A DNA stretch of 64,000 nucleotides, from positions 227,527 through 291,526 of the forward strand of contig NZ_JYLM01000009.1 of assembly GCF_001439815.1 (NCBI RefSeq). Reading direction: 5' to 3'. The stretch comes from Pseudomonas orientalis. GTDB lineage: Bacteria; Pseudomonadota; Gammaproteobacteria; Pseudomonadales; Pseudomonadaceae. Below, in pieces: positions 34,157-43,483 of the stretch. Numbering within the stretch: position 1 is the stretch's first letter; every line of letters starts with the position of its first letter. The notes beneath the pieces are model-generated. The model had not been told where the DNA came from and did not search any database. It saw nothing but the letters and a program-made list of their open reading frames with translations. A program made the translations under genes and the position numbers.

Positions 34157-35494
34157 TTGAATCGAAGTTCCCCGCTTACGCCTGCTGTAGCGTCTGATGA
34201 AATTGACCTGTTTGAATTGTTTAATGCCATATGGCGGCAAAAGAAGCTCATCGTGGGGGGCACGGTTCTGGCAGGGGTGCTGGGCGTGGGGTATGCCTTT
34301 CTGGCACCCAAGACTTACGAGGTCAGCAGCGTGCTGCGGCCTGCGGCGATCAACGAACTGGACGCGCTGAACCGCTCCGAAGTGTATAAATTGCCGCCCG
34401 CCGACGCGTTGCTCAAAGTCGGCGCGCAGTTGGACTCCTACGAGGCGCGCCTGGGCTTTTTCAAGGACCATGAGGAATTGTTCAAGGCGTTCCAGAAGCC
34501 GGGGCAAACCCTCGAGCAGAGTTTTGAAGACTTCAATCGCAACTCGGTCAATCTGATCCTGCCGGACCCGAAGAAGTCCGACTCGCTGAGCAACTACATT
34601 CGCCTGGAATTGCAGTACCCGACCGACGTTGACGGAGTAAAAATTCTCAACGGGTTTGTCGACTACGCCATTGCTGCAGAGCGCCAGCAGGTGGGGGCCG
34701 ACCTCAAGGTGATCGTGAACAACCGCCTGAATGAGCTCAAGGGCAAGATCGATGCGGCCCGTGCCAACTATGACACCGACAAGGAATCGAAGATCGCCAA
34801 GCTGCTCGAGGCCGACCGGCTCAAGCGCGCCCAATTGCAGGATGAACTCAGCGCCCTGCGCTTGCAGATGAAAATGGAGCGGACCAACCGCCTGGCGGAA
34901 TTGGCTGAAGCCATCGGCATCGCCCAGTCCATGGGCATCCGCACGCCGACTACGCCATCCTCGATGGCCGACGCCACGCGAACCGGCTCAAGCCAGGTGA
35001 TGCGCACCGAGGTCAACAATCAGAAGATTCCGCTGTACTTCATGGGCACCGAGGCGCTGGAGGCCGAGCGCGCCGCTCTGCAAAAGCGCACCAGCGATGA
35101 CTTCACCAACCCGCGTATTGCCGAAATCGGCAAGGAACTCCAGCTGTTGGACGCCAACCGCGAGGTTGAAGTACTGCGCAAGCGTGGCAATGAAGATATT
35201 TTCCTGCAGGACGTAGAGCCACTGCGCGCCGAAGTCGCCAGGCTGCGGGGTTTGAACATCGACATGAGCAACCTCAAGCTGGTGACGATCGACCGCCGCG
35301 CCCAGGAGCCACTGTCACCGATCAAGCCGAAAAAAGCCCTGGTCATTGCGTTGAGCCTGGTGGGCGGCTTGCTGCTGGGCGTGATGGTCGCGCTGCTCCG
35401 CCACCTGGTGTTGACCCGGCGACAGGCCGTACCGTTCTCGGCATTGGAAGACAGCAGTTTTTCCCGCCGTGAGCGTAAGGACGATCAACTGTAA
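34157..35494 (+). CDS. wzz: Wzz/polysaccharide co-polymerase chain-length determinant
   Basis: A 445-residue inner-membrane protein that sets O-antigen or polysaccharide chain length. The N-terminal membrane segment is at about 31-50 (LIVGGTVLAGVLGVGYAFL), the periplasmic part is long and coiled-coil rich (about 60-385), and the second segment is near 397-417 with the Pro-rich signature PLSPIKPKKALVIALSLVGG. The length is nearer to the long Wzz2/FepE form than the short Wzz. The start is TTG, supported by AAGGTG eight bases before it. No O-antigen glycosyltransferase or polymerase gene is in the window, so it is a stand-alone copy. No JUMPstart/ops element is visible upstream. Confidence 0.9.
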   Translation: MNRSSPLTPAVASDEIDLFELFNAIWRQKKLIVGGTVLAGVLGVGYAFLAPKTYEVSSVLRPAAINELDALNRSEVYKLPPADALLKVGAQLDSYEARLGFFKDHEELFKAFQKPGQTLEQSFEDFNRNSVNLILPDPKKSDSLSNYIRLELQYPTDVDGVKILNGFVDYAIAAERQQVGADLKVIVNNRLNELKGKIDAARANYDTDKESKIAKLLEADRLKRAQLQDELSALRLQMKMERTNRLAELAEAIGIAQSMGIRTPTTPSSMADATRTGSSQVMRTEVNNQKIPLYFMGTEALEAERAALQKRTSDDFTNPRIAEIGKELQLLDANREVEVLRKRGNEDIFLQDVEPLRAEVARLRGLNIDMSNLKLVTIDRRAQEPLSPIKPKKALVIALSLVGGLLLGVMVALLRHLVLTRRQAVPFSALEDSSFSRRERKDDQL

Positions 35495-35740
35495 GCCATA
35501 GCACTGCCCTCCAGTGGGCGGGTCCAATGGCTCGCCTGCTCATCCCCCCAGCACACTTCGTAGACAGGTTTTCACAATTCTTAGTTAACCTTTGGTTACA
35601 AAGTATGGCTAAATAACCGCCAATGGTCACACATCGCATGGTCGGTCGTGTCACCTGTATGTGAATTGTGATTTCAGGTGCTGCTTATCCATCCTCGGCC
35701 GTTGTGGGCACGCAGGAGCAGCCTGTTGTCTCCCTGACGT

Positions 35741-36652
35741 GTGACGAATCCCTTGAAACTCATCATTGTTGCTCTCTACGTTGCCTCCATCGCGTATGTA
35801 CATCTGCGCGGCCGGGTGCGGCACAAGCTGGGCCGCCAGCTTAGCGATCACTCGACGTTCCTGGCGCCGATCAATTGCTTCCTGTACCTGTTCTCCAAAC
35901 AACCCAGCCGCCCCTTTCTGACGCCCAGCGACTTTCCGGACCTGAGCCCGTTGCAGGAGCACTGGGAAGAGATCCGCCAGGAAGGCCAGAACCTGATGCG
36001 GGCCGGGGAGATCAAGCGTTCGCAGCAGTACAACGATGTGGGTTTCAATTCGTTCTTCAAGTCCGGCTGGAAGCGCTTCTACCTGAAGTGGTACGGCGAC
36101 AGTCATCCATCGGCGATGAAGCTGTGCCCGCGCACTACCGAACTGGTGCAAAGCATTGGCTCGATCAAGGCCGCGATGTTCGCCGAGCTGCCACCGGGTT
36201 CCAGGCTGGTGCGTCACCGTGACCCTTACGCGGGTTCCTACCGTTATCACCTGGGGCTGGACACGCCGAACGATCCGGGCTGCTATATCAACGTGGACGG
36301 CGAAAGCTATTACTGGCGCGACGGCGAGCCGGTGATGTTTGACGAGACCTACATTCATTACGCCGAGAACACTACATCGCACAACCGCATCATTCTGTTC
36401 TGCGATATCGAGCGGCCGATGAAATATCGCTGGGCAGCCGCATTCAACCGCTGGTTCAGCCGCAATGTGATGGCAGCGGCGGGTTCACCCAATGACGAAG
36501 GCGACAAGACCGGCGGCCTCAACCGGGCCTTCACCCGCCTGTACAAGATCCGGTTGCGTGGCAAGGAACTCAAGAAGCGCAATCGCACGCGCTATTACCT
36601 GGAAAAGTGGGCGATTTTTGCCGGTCTTGCGTTGATCTTTATCCTTATCTGA
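35741..36652 (+). CDS. lpxO: Lipid A hydroxylase LpxO (aspartyl/asparaginyl beta-hydroxylase family)
   Basis: A 303-residue Fe(II)/2-oxoglutarate dioxygenase that adds a 2-hydroxyl group to an acyl chain of lipid A. It has hydrophobic ends (IIVALYVASIAYV and WAIFAGLALIFILI) that anchor it to the membrane, and the beta-hydroxylase core with the iron-binding His at LVRHRDPYAGSYRYHLGL and a second one at FDETYIHYAENTT. The start is unsure: GTG at 35741 or TTG at 35753, which matches the usual LpxO N-terminus; neither has a good ribosome site. It follows wzz, another envelope gene, by 246 bp, with no visible feature between. Confidence 0.9.
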   Translation: MTNPLKLIIVALYVASIAYVHLRGRVRHKLGRQLSDHSTFLAPINCFLYLFSKQPSRPFLTPSDFPDLSPLQEHWEEIRQEGQNLMRAGEIKRSQQYNDVGFNSFFKSGWKRFYLKWYGDSHPSAMKLCPRTTELVQSIGSIKAAMFAELPPGSRLVRHRDPYAGSYRYHLGLDTPNDPGCYINVDGESYYWRDGEPVMFDETYIHYAENTTSHNRIILFCDIERPMKYRWAAAFNRWFSRNVMAAAGSPNDEGDKTGGLNRAFTRLYKIRLRGKELKKRNRTRYYLEKWAIFAGLALIFILI

Positions 36653-36671
36653 TCTGCATTCGGGGCGCGCA

Positions 36672-39197
36672 TCACTTCGGTGCCTTCGCGCCCAGCTTGT
36701 CCCACATCTGCTTGCTGATCTTCTGACGATTGGCATAGCCGGCCCAAGGGTCGTCTTTCAAGTCCCGCAACCGTTCGTGCAGATTGGCCACCGTCCATTG
36801 CTGGGCGCCGCGCAAGCCACTTAATTCATCGCGACTGACCGGTACCGACACCGGCAGGCCTGGCCGTGCCCGCACGGAGTAAGCCGCGACCGTGCTCGCG
36901 CCCCTGGCGTTACGCAGGTAATCGATGAAGATTTTGCCCACGCGGTTCTTCGGGCCGCTGGTGGCGGTAAAGCGCTCCGGCAGTTGCTGGGTCATGAACT
37001 GGGCGATCGCCTTGGCAAAGGCTTTGACGGTGTCCCAGTTATCGCGCCGCGCCAGCGGCACGATCAGGTGCAAGCCTTTGCCGCCGCTGGTTTTGACGAA
37101 GGCCTGCAAGCCTATTTCATCCAGGACCGACAGCGTCAACTGCGCCGCCTCCAGCATGGATTTCCAGGGCAGGGCAGGGTCCGGGTCAAGGTCGAGCACA
37201 AACAGGTCGGGGGTTTCGATCTTGTCCGTGGTGGCGCCCCAGGTGTGCAGCTCAACCGTGCCCATCTGCACCGCGCCGATCAAGGCATCGGCGCTGTCGA
37301 TTTCCATCAGGCGGGCATGGCCGGGGTCCAGCGCCTGGTCCAATTGCTTGATGTGCGGGATGCTCATGCGTTCGGAATGCTTCTGGAAGAACTGTTCACC
37401 TTCGATGCCTTCCGGCGCCCTGAGCAGCGAGACGGGCCGGTTGCGCAGGAAGGGCAGGATCGATGCGCTGATGTCGGCGTAGAACTGCGCCAGTTCCTGT
37501 TTTTGCGTGCCGCTCTGTTTGTCGATGACGCGATCAGGGTGGGTGATTTTCATGGCCTTCACGGGTTTCACCTCTTTCTCGGTTTTTTTCGCCTTTGGCG
37601 TTTTCACCGATTTGGCCGTGCGCGGCTGTTCATGAATGATCTGCGCAGCGGGCTTGTCGGTGCGCATACCCACAAAGGCAGCCTGACGCACCACGCCTTC
37701 CCGGGTCCATTCGGCAAATTGCACTTCACCGACCAGGCTCGGCTCGACCCAGTGCACGCCGCGCGCCTGGGCGCTGGTCAACGGCTTTTGCAGCGGCGAA
37801 TCCTTGCGCTCGAGCGCGGTGAGCTTGGCGTAGATGGCTTTGAGCGACGCCTGGTCGAAGCCGGTGCCCACACGCCCTGCGTACACCAGCCCGGTATCGT
37901 CGTTGACCGCCAGGAGCAGCGCGCCAAATCCGGTGCGCGAGCCCTGGGGGCGGGTATAACCGACAATTACGAATTCCTGGCGCAGGCGGCATTTGAGCTT
38001 GATCCAGTCGGCACTGCGGCTGGACACATAAGGGCTGCCGGCACGCTTGCCGATTACACCCTCCAGGGCCAGGTCGCAGGCACTTTCGAAAATGTCGCGC
38101 TGGTTGGCGGCGAAGGCTTCGGAGAAACGCAGCAGCTTGCTCTTGCTCCCGTCCAAGGCTGACTTGAGCGCGGCGCGACGCGCTTCGACCGGCTCTTCGC
38201 GCTGATCGCGGCCGTCAAGAAACGGCGCATCGAACAGGTAGTAAACGATGTCGAGGCTGCGGCCGATGTCGAAGGCATTCTGCAATGCCTGGAAATCCGG
38301 CAAGCCGTCGCCGTTGAGGCTGACCACTTCGCCATCCAACCAACTGTCCTTGAGCTTGAGCGCTTGCAAGGCTTTGGCCTGGCGCGGCAGGCGCTCGGTC
38401 CAGTCGTGGCCGTTGCGGGTGAACAGGCGTACCTCACCGTCGCGAATACGCGCCAGGATGCGGTAACCGTCGAATTTGATCTCGTAGTGCCAGTCACCTT
38501 CGGGTGCCCGATCGACCAGGGTTGCCAGTTGCGGGGAGAAGGCTTCGGGCACGGCGGTCGCCTGCTTGCGAGTGCTCGCCTTCGGTGCCGGTTTGGGTTT
38601 CGCTGCCGTTTTGGTCCTGGCCTTGGGTCTACCGACCACGGCATCGCTGAGCACGCTGGCGGGTTGGGCCTCGACGATGTCGTACTCAGCCGAGGGGCGC
38701 GCCTGTTGATCCTTTTCCTTGATCAGCAGCCATTGCTCCTTGTCGCCGCTGCCTTTGAGCCGGGTACGCACGAGGGTCCAGTCGCCCGTGAGTTTTTCGC
38801 CGACCAGGCTGAATTTGAGTTTGCCGGCCTCGTAGGCCTTGTGCGGGTCGTCATGGGGTTGCCAGATGCCGCGGTCCCACACGATTACATCCCCGGCGCC
38901 ATATTGCCCGGCGGGAATGCTGCCTTCGAAGCCGCCGTAGCTCAGGGGATGGTCCTCAACGTGGACCGCCAGGCGCTTCTGGCTCGGGTCCAGGCTCGGG
39001 CCCTTGGGCACGGCCCAGCTCAACAACACGCCGTCCAGTTCCAGGCGAAAGTCATAGTGCAGGTTGCGCGCATCATGTTTCTGGATCACAAAGCTCAGGG
39101 CTGAGGCCTTGCGCTTGCCGGCCGGTGAGGTGCCGGCGGGCTCGGCGGTGATCCCGAAGTCGCGTTTGCGGTTGTACTCGCTCAGGGGCTTTGCCAT
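36672..39197 (-). CDS. ligD: Multifunctional DNA ligase D (end joining)
   Basis: An 841-residue LigD in the Pseudomonas order. A 3'-phosphoesterase comes first (about 1-180; FVIQKHDARNLHYDFRLELD), then a Lys/Ala/Pro linker, an ATP-dependent ligase (about 218-525, nucleotidyl Lys241 in EIKFDGYR), a second Lys-rich linker, and an AEP-type polymerase (about 555-830, catalytic LFVLDLDPDP). It repairs double-strand breaks with Ku by trimming, filling and sealing ends. The ku gene is 24 bp upstream on the same strand, so the two form an operon. Confidence 0.95.
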   Translation of the reverse strand: MAKPLSEYNRKRDFGITAEPAGTSPAGKRKASALSFVIQKHDARNLHYDFRLELDGVLLSWAVPKGPSLDPSQKRLAVHVEDHPLSYGGFEGSIPAGQYGAGDVIVWDRGIWQPHDDPHKAYEAGKLKFSLVGEKLTGDWTLVRTRLKGSGDKEQWLLIKEKDQQARPSAEYDIVEAQPASVLSDAVVGRPKARTKTAAKPKPAPKASTRKQATAVPEAFSPQLATLVDRAPEGDWHYEIKFDGYRILARIRDGEVRLFTRNGHDWTERLPRQAKALQALKLKDSWLDGEVVSLNGDGLPDFQALQNAFDIGRSLDIVYYLFDAPFLDGRDQREEPVEARRAALKSALDGSKSKLLRFSEAFAANQRDIFESACDLALEGVIGKRAGSPYVSSRSADWIKLKCRLRQEFVIVGYTRPQGSRTGFGALLLAVNDDTGLVYAGRVGTGFDQASLKAIYAKLTALERKDSPLQKPLTSAQARGVHWVEPSLVGEVQFAEWTREGVVRQAAFVGMRTDKPAAQIIHEQPRTAKSVKTPKAKKTEKEVKPVKAMKITHPDRVIDKQSGTQKQELAQFYADISASILPFLRNRPVSLLRAPEGIEGEQFFQKHSERMSIPHIKQLDQALDPGHARLMEIDSADALIGAVQMGTVELHTWGATTDKIETPDLFVLDLDPDPALPWKSMLEAAQLTLSVLDEIGLQAFVKTSGGKGLHLIVPLARRDNWDTVKAFAKAIAQFMTQQLPERFTATSGPKNRVGKIFIDYLRNARGASTVAAYSVRARPGLPVSVPVSRDELSGLRGAQQWTVANLHERLRDLKDDPWAGYANRQKISKQMWDKLGAKAPK

Positions 39198-39221
39198 GTC
39201 GTTCTCCAGCCAATGGCAGGC

Positions 39222-40061
39222 TCAAGAGGCCTTTTTGTTGGATTTTTTCGGCGCGGTTTTTTTCGCCGCAGGTTTACCCGCCAGGCTGCGCTTGAGCAAC
39301 TCGGTCAGGTCGATTACATCGGCGGATTTGCGCTCTTCGCTGCCTTCGGTCGATTCGACGTCTTCGATCTTGCCGGCCTTGGCCTTCTTCTCCACCAGCG
39401 CCATGATCTTGTCCTGAAAGCTGTCGCGGTATTCTTCGGGTTGCCAGTCTGCGCTCATGTCTTCCACCAGACGCTTGGCCATGTCCAACTCACCCTTGGC
39501 CAGGGTCGGCTTGGTCACATCGCTGCCCAGTTCCAGCTCATCCAGGCTGCGCACCTCGGCGGGCCAGCGCAGCATCACCAGCACCAGGGCCGACTCCAGC
39601 GGCATCAGCGCGGCCAGGTGCTGCTTGGTGTGCAGCACCACATTGGCCAGGGCAACCTTGCCGGTTTTTTTAAGGGTCTCGCGCAGCAGCGCATAGACCT
39701 TGCCGCCGCGCTTATCCGGGGCCAGGAAGTAGGGCGTGTCGATGTTCTGCAGGGGAATCTGGTCGCTGGCGACAAAGGCGATGATTTCGATGGTCTGGGT
39801 CGACTTGGGGTGGGCCGAGCGAATTTCATCTTCGCTTAGCACCACGTAGCGGCCCTTTTCATAGGCCACACCCTTGACGATATTTTCCTTGTTGATCTCT
39901 TTGCCGGTCGCCTTGTTGATGCGCTTGTAGCCCACCGGGTCCATGCTGCGTTTATCCAGCCAGTCGAAATCAACGCCTTGGGAAGACGTGGCCGACACCA
40001 GCGAGACCGGGATGTGAACCAGACCGAAGCTGATGGCGCCTTTCCAGATTGCCCGGGGCAT
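39222..40061 (-). CDS. ku: Bacterial Ku end-binding protein
   Basis: A 279-residue Ku homodimer subunit that encircles DNA ends and recruits LigD. It starts MPRAIWKGAISFGLVHIPVS, as bacterial Ku proteins do, and keeps GYKRINKATGKEI, YFLAPDKRGGKVYALLRETL and ALMPLESALVLVMLRWP. The last 25 residues are rich in Lys and Ala (PAAKKTAPKKSNKKAS), the usual C-terminal tail that aids DNA binding and LigD contact. A strong GGAGAGG precedes the ATG. Confidence 0.95.
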   Translation of the reverse strand: MPRAIWKGAISFGLVHIPVSLVSATSSQGVDFDWLDKRSMDPVGYKRINKATGKEINKENIVKGVAYEKGRYVVLSEDEIRSAHPKSTQTIEIIAFVASDQIPLQNIDTPYFLAPDKRGGKVYALLRETLKKTGKVALANVVLHTKQHLAALMPLESALVLVMLRWPAEVRSLDELELGSDVTKPTLAKGELDMAKRLVEDMSADWQPEEYRDSFQDKIMALVEKKAKAGKIEDVESTEGSEERKSADVIDLTELLKRSLAGKPAAKKTAPKKSNKKAS

Positions 40062-40253
40062 AGATACCTCTCCTTACAAAGATAAGCCTGTGTTCTGGTG
40101 ACTCGTGGGCCGGGGCAAAAGTTTCGGCGAACGGATGCTCGGACAGATCCTGTTACACCTGATGAGAAACAATTTAATGTCGCCAGCCGAACCCCTGGCG
40201 TAGCGTGTTATCGAAAGCACGTGATACCACGCGACACATAGAGAGGCAGCGTC

Positions 40254-40568
40254 ATGAACAGTTGTGTGCGTTACCTGGCCGTGCTGGCGTTGGGCCTGGT
40301 CCTGGCCCCCTTGGCCCAGGCGCAAAACCTGCCGGGCCGCCCCGATTCCAACAACGGCCCTATTCATCGGGCCAATCCCAACAGCATGCAGGGCACCCAG
40401 CCCAACGCGCCGGCCGTGCGCGGAATCCAGACCGCCCCAAGCAACCCTCGGCCTACGCTGGAAAACGGCGGGATCGGCAATAGCTATCCCAAGCGCGACA
40501 CCGCACCCAGTCGCCCGACCACCGAACCCAAAGCGCCCACCTATGATGCCAACGGCAATCGCCGGTAA
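40254..40568 (+). CDS. Small secreted Pro/Asn-rich protein
   Basis: A 104-residue precursor with a clear signal peptide (MNSCVRYLAVLALGLVLAPL then AQAQ) and a mature part of about 80 residues that is mostly Pro, Asn, Arg, Thr and Gly, hence probably disordered in the periplasm or outside. No domain is recognisable. It ends 11 bp before the sugar dehydrogenase, which is also exported, so they are probably one transcript. Confidence 0.75.
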   Translation: MNSCVRYLAVLALGLVLAPLAQAQNLPGRPDSNNGPIHRANPNSMQGTQPNAPAVRGIQTAPSNPRPTLENGGIGNSYPKRDTAPSRPTTEPKAPTYDANGNRR

Positions 40569-40579
40569 GGATCCGTCTT

Positions 40580-41737
40580 ATGTTTCTACGCAAAACCCTG
40601 CTAGCCGCCTTGTGCGCAACCACGCTGCTGCCATTGGCCGCAGTCCAGGCCGCCGAGGCCCGACAGTTTCCCAGCGAGCAAGGCAGCATCACCGCGACGC
40701 CGGTCGCCAAGGGCCTGCATCATCCCTGGGCGGTGGCGTTCCTGCCGGACAGGCAAGGCTTCCTGGTGACCGAGCTTCCCGGCCAGCTGCGTTTTGTCAG
40801 CCAGGACGGCAAGCTTTCCGCGCCGTTGACGGGCGTGCCGCAGGTGTGGGCCAAGGGGCAGGGCGGTTTGCTGGACGTGGTGCTGTCGCCCGACTTCAAG
40901 CAAGACCGCCTGGTCTACCTGTCGTATGCCGAAGGGGGCGGCAAGGATGGCAAGGCCGGGACCGCCGTGGGACGCGGGCGCCTGGCCGATGACTTGAGTG
41001 GTCTGAAGGACTTTACGGTAATTCTGCGCCAGGAGCCCAAGCTGTCCACCGGCAATCACTTCGGCTCGCGCCTGGCGTTCGACCGTGACGGTTACCTGTT
41101 CGTGACCTTGGGCGAAAACAACGACCGGCCTACCGCGCAGGATCTGGACAAGCTGCAAGGCAAGGTCGTGCGCATCTACCCGGACGGCCGCGTGCCTGAC
41201 GACAACCCATTTGTCGGCCAGCCAGGGGTACGTCCTGAGATCTGGTCCTACGGCCAGCGCAACCCGCAAGGCCTGGCGCTGAACCCGTGGAGCGGGACGA
41301 TCTGGGAAAACGAACACGGGCCACGGGGTGGCGATGAAGTCAACATCATCGAGCGCGGCAAGAACTACGGCTGGCCATTGGCAACGCATGGCATCAACTA
41401 CTCCCTCACGCCGATTCCAGAGGCCAAAGGCAAGACCGCCGAAGGCACCGTGGCGCCGCACCATGTGTGGGAGAAGTCGCCGGGGATCAGTGGCATGGCG
41501 TTCTACGACGCCGACCGGTTCAAGGCTTGGCAGCACAACCTGTTTATCGGCGCGTTGGCCAGCCAGGAGCTGATTCGGTTGCAGTTCGACGGTGACAAGG
41601 TTGTGCATGAGGAGCGTTTGCTGGGGGATTTGAAAGCACGTATTCGTGACGTGCGGCAGGGGCCGGATGGCTATCTGTATGTGCTGACGGATGAAGAGGA
41701 TGGAGTGCTGTATCGCGTCGGGCTGAATCAGGACTAG
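40580..41737 (+). CDS. PQQ-dependent aldose sugar dehydrogenase (YliI/sGDH type)
   Basis: A 385-residue exported beta-propeller oxidoreductase. The signal peptide is about residues 1-23. Characteristic segments are LHHPWAVAFLPD, TGNHFGSRLAFDRDGYLFVT, GENNDRPTAQDLDKLQGKVV, WSYGQRNPQGLALNPW, EHGPRGGDEVNII and KNYGWPLATHG, which include the PQQ- and calcium-binding loops. Family members oxidise aldoses in the periplasm with PQQ. The PQQ genes are not in this window. Confidence 0.9.
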   Translation: MFLRKTLLAALCATTLLPLAAVQAAEARQFPSEQGSITATPVAKGLHHPWAVAFLPDRQGFLVTELPGQLRFVSQDGKLSAPLTGVPQVWAKGQGGLLDVVLSPDFKQDRLVYLSYAEGGGKDGKAGTAVGRGRLADDLSGLKDFTVILRQEPKLSTGNHFGSRLAFDRDGYLFVTLGENNDRPTAQDLDKLQGKVVRIYPDGRVPDDNPFVGQPGVRPEIWSYGQRNPQGLALNPWSGTIWENEHGPRGGDEVNIIERGKNYGWPLATHGINYSLTPIPEAKGKTAEGTVAPHHVWEKSPGISGMAFYDADRFKAWQHNLFIGALASQELIRLQFDGDKVVHEERLLGDLKARIRDVRQGPDGYLYVLTDEEDGVLYRVGLNQD

Positions 41738-41753
41738 GCAGATATAGCTGATG

Positions 41754-42360
41754 TTCCGAGATCCAAATGTGGGAGGGGGCTTGCCCCCGATGGCGGTGTA
41801 TCAGTCACTGATGTACTCACTGACCGGTCCTCATCGGGGCATAGGTATTTACACAATTTTGGTGCGACACCGCACCTCTGGCGAGGGAGCTAACGCGTAT
41901 CTACCTGACGTTCCGAGATCCAAATGTGGGAGGGGGCTTGCCCCCGATGGCGGCCTCAGGGCCGACCAGGATGTTGGATTGGAACGGGTACATATCCGTT
42001 TCTGCGGTAACGGCCACTTAGGGTTCCGCCCTGACGGCGGGTCACTTTGGAAAAGCCCCAAAGTAACCAAAGGGCTCTTGCCCCACCACTCGGCACCTCG
42101 CTTGGGCTCGGTGTGCCCGAACGCAGGCTTGAATCCGTGGGCCGCCGCAATGGGCCATCCATGGCCCAGTTCGGCTAACCCGGCGTCCTGCCGGGTTGCC
42201 CACGGATTCAAGCCTGCGTTCGGCCAGCGTGGTTAACGGGGCGCCTGAGATCAAGATCAAAAGCAGATCAAGAGCGACTCGCTTCGCATCGTGGTTACGG
42301 TTGGGCGCTACAGGGTTGTGTAGATGCCTATGCTCATCGGGGGCAAGCCCCCTCCCACAG
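41754..42360. repeat. Mosaic REP-bounded intergenic repeat (about 600 bp)
   Basis: This gap between the dehydrogenase and DUF1348 genes holds no gene. A 43-bp sequence containing a full REP occurs twice in direct orientation (41754-41796 and 41911-41953). From 41924 to about 42240 is a longer element containing a 20-bp perfect inverted repeat, CGCAGGCTTGAATCCGTGGG with its complement, around GGGCCATCCATGGCCC (about 42122-42215). The right edge is an inverted REP (42337-42360). The element from 41924 recurs at 63746 at the window's right end. Confidence 0.88.
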
Positions 42361-42361
42361 G

Positions 42362-42841
42362 TTACAGGCCCAACTGCGACAACCCCGGATGCTCATCCGG
42401 ACGCCGCCCCAATGGCCAGTGGAACTTGCGCTCGCTCTCCTTGATCGGCAGATCGTTGATGCATGCAAAACGGTGGGCCATCAGGCCGTTTTCATCGAAC
42501 TCCCAGTTTTCATTACCGTACGAGCGAAACCAGTTGCCGGAGTCATCGTGCCATTCATAGGCATAGCGCACGGCAATGCGGTTGTCGGTGAACGCCCATA
42601 GCTCCTTGATCAATCGATAGTCCAGCTCCCTGGCCCATTTACGCGTGAGAAAACCTTTGGCTTCTTCGCGGTTGTGGACAAACTCGGCGCGGTTGCGCCA
42701 TTGGGTGTCCAGCGTATACGCCAGTGAAACCCGGTGCGGGTCGCGGGAGTTCCAGCCGTCTTCGGCCAGGCGCACTTTTTCGATGGCCGATTCGCGGGTA
42801 AAGGGCGGCAGGGGCGGGCGGACTTCAGCGTCAGTGGACAT
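42362..42841 (-). CDS. DUF1348 / NTF2-like protein
   Basis: A 159-residue protein of the DUF1348 family, with a SnoaL/NTF2-like cone fold expected. Family stretches include FTRESAIEKVRLAEDGWNSR, WRNRAEFVHNREEAKGFLTR, RLIKELWAFTDNRIAVRYAY and MAHRFACINDLPI. The ATG at 42841 has AGGAG upstream; a longer reading is rejected. It lies 52 bp downstream of a TetR gene on the same strand and is probably regulated with it. Biochemical function is unknown. Confidence 0.85.
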   Translation of the reverse strand: MSTDAEVRPPLPPFTRESAIEKVRLAEDGWNSRDPHRVSLAYTLDTQWRNRAEFVHNREEAKGFLTRKWARELDYRLIKELWAFTDNRIAVRYAYEWHDDSGNWFRSYGNENWEFDENGLMAHRFACINDLPIKESERKFHWPLGRRPDEHPGLSQLGL

Positions 42842-42893
42842 AGAGAAACTCCTGAAAACAGTAGAGTGGATCGAAAGTTGCCAGGAATGGGCT

Positions 42894-43457
42894 TCAAAGT
42901 GCCAATAACATTCGCGCCATGTCTTGCGCATTATCGGCAGCCGTTGAATCACCCATCACCAGGGCAACGGTAATAGCGCCATCGATCAGGATCAGCAGTT
43001 GCGCGGCCTGCCGCTCCGGGGCGGGGGTGCCGTGTGCGTGACACAGTTCGAGTACGTACTCGAACAGTTTTTGTTTGTGGGCCTTGGCCAGCAGGCGTAC
43101 CGGGTCCTGCGCGTTGCCGGTCTCGCCACTGGTATTGATAAAGGCGCAGCCGCGAAAATCCGCCGAGCCGAACCAGCTTTTCAACGCGCTGAACAGCGCC
43201 AGCAGGCGCTCGCCGCTATCATTGCTACGCTCCACTTCAGTGCGCAGCCAGTGCATCCAGCGTTCGTCGCGGCGCTGCAGGGCGGCAATCACCAGCTCAT
43301 CCTTGTTGGCGAAATAGCGGTAGATGCTTTTTCGCGAGACGCCGGCGGTTTTCACCAGCAAGTCCATCCCGGTGGCCGCGATGCCATGGCGATAAATCAG
43401 CTTCTCGGTAACGTCGAGAATGATATCGCGTGTTTCATTGGTGGTCATATCGTTCAT
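42894..43457 (-). CDS. TetR-family transcriptional regulator
   Basis: A TetR repressor of about 187 residues. The N-terminal helix-turn-helix is clear (GIAATGMDLLVKTAGVSRKS then IYRYFANKDEL), and the C-terminal part (TSGETGNAQDPVRLLAKAHK) matches the TetR subgroup that controls reductase or detoxification genes. Starts at 43457 or 43448 are both possible; a TTG further up is unlikely as it overlaps the operator. A perfect palindrome sits directly before the start, so it is autoregulated. Confidence 0.9.
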   Translation of the reverse strand: MNDMTTNETRDIILDVTEKLIYRHGIAATGMDLLVKTAGVSRKSIYRYFANKDELVIAALQRRDERWMHWLRTEVERSNDSGERLLALFSALKSWFGSADFRGCAFINTSGETGNAQDPVRLLAKAHKQKLFEYVLELCHAHGTPAPERQAAQLLILIDGAITVALVMGDSTAADNAQDMARMLLAL

Positions 43458-43469
43458 GGCTGAAACAGT

Positions 43470-43483
43470 AGAACGATCGTTCT
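43470..43483. promoter_or_regulatory. Palindromic TetR operator
   Basis: AGAACGATCGTTCT is a perfect 14-bp palindrome 13 bp before the TetR ATG at 43457, where it would block the promoter. Confidence 0.75.

Noticed and set aside
41754..42360. Repeat region considered as a CRISPR array or insertion sequence
   Set aside because: Only two direct copies with unequal spacing, no transposase frame and no regular spacers.
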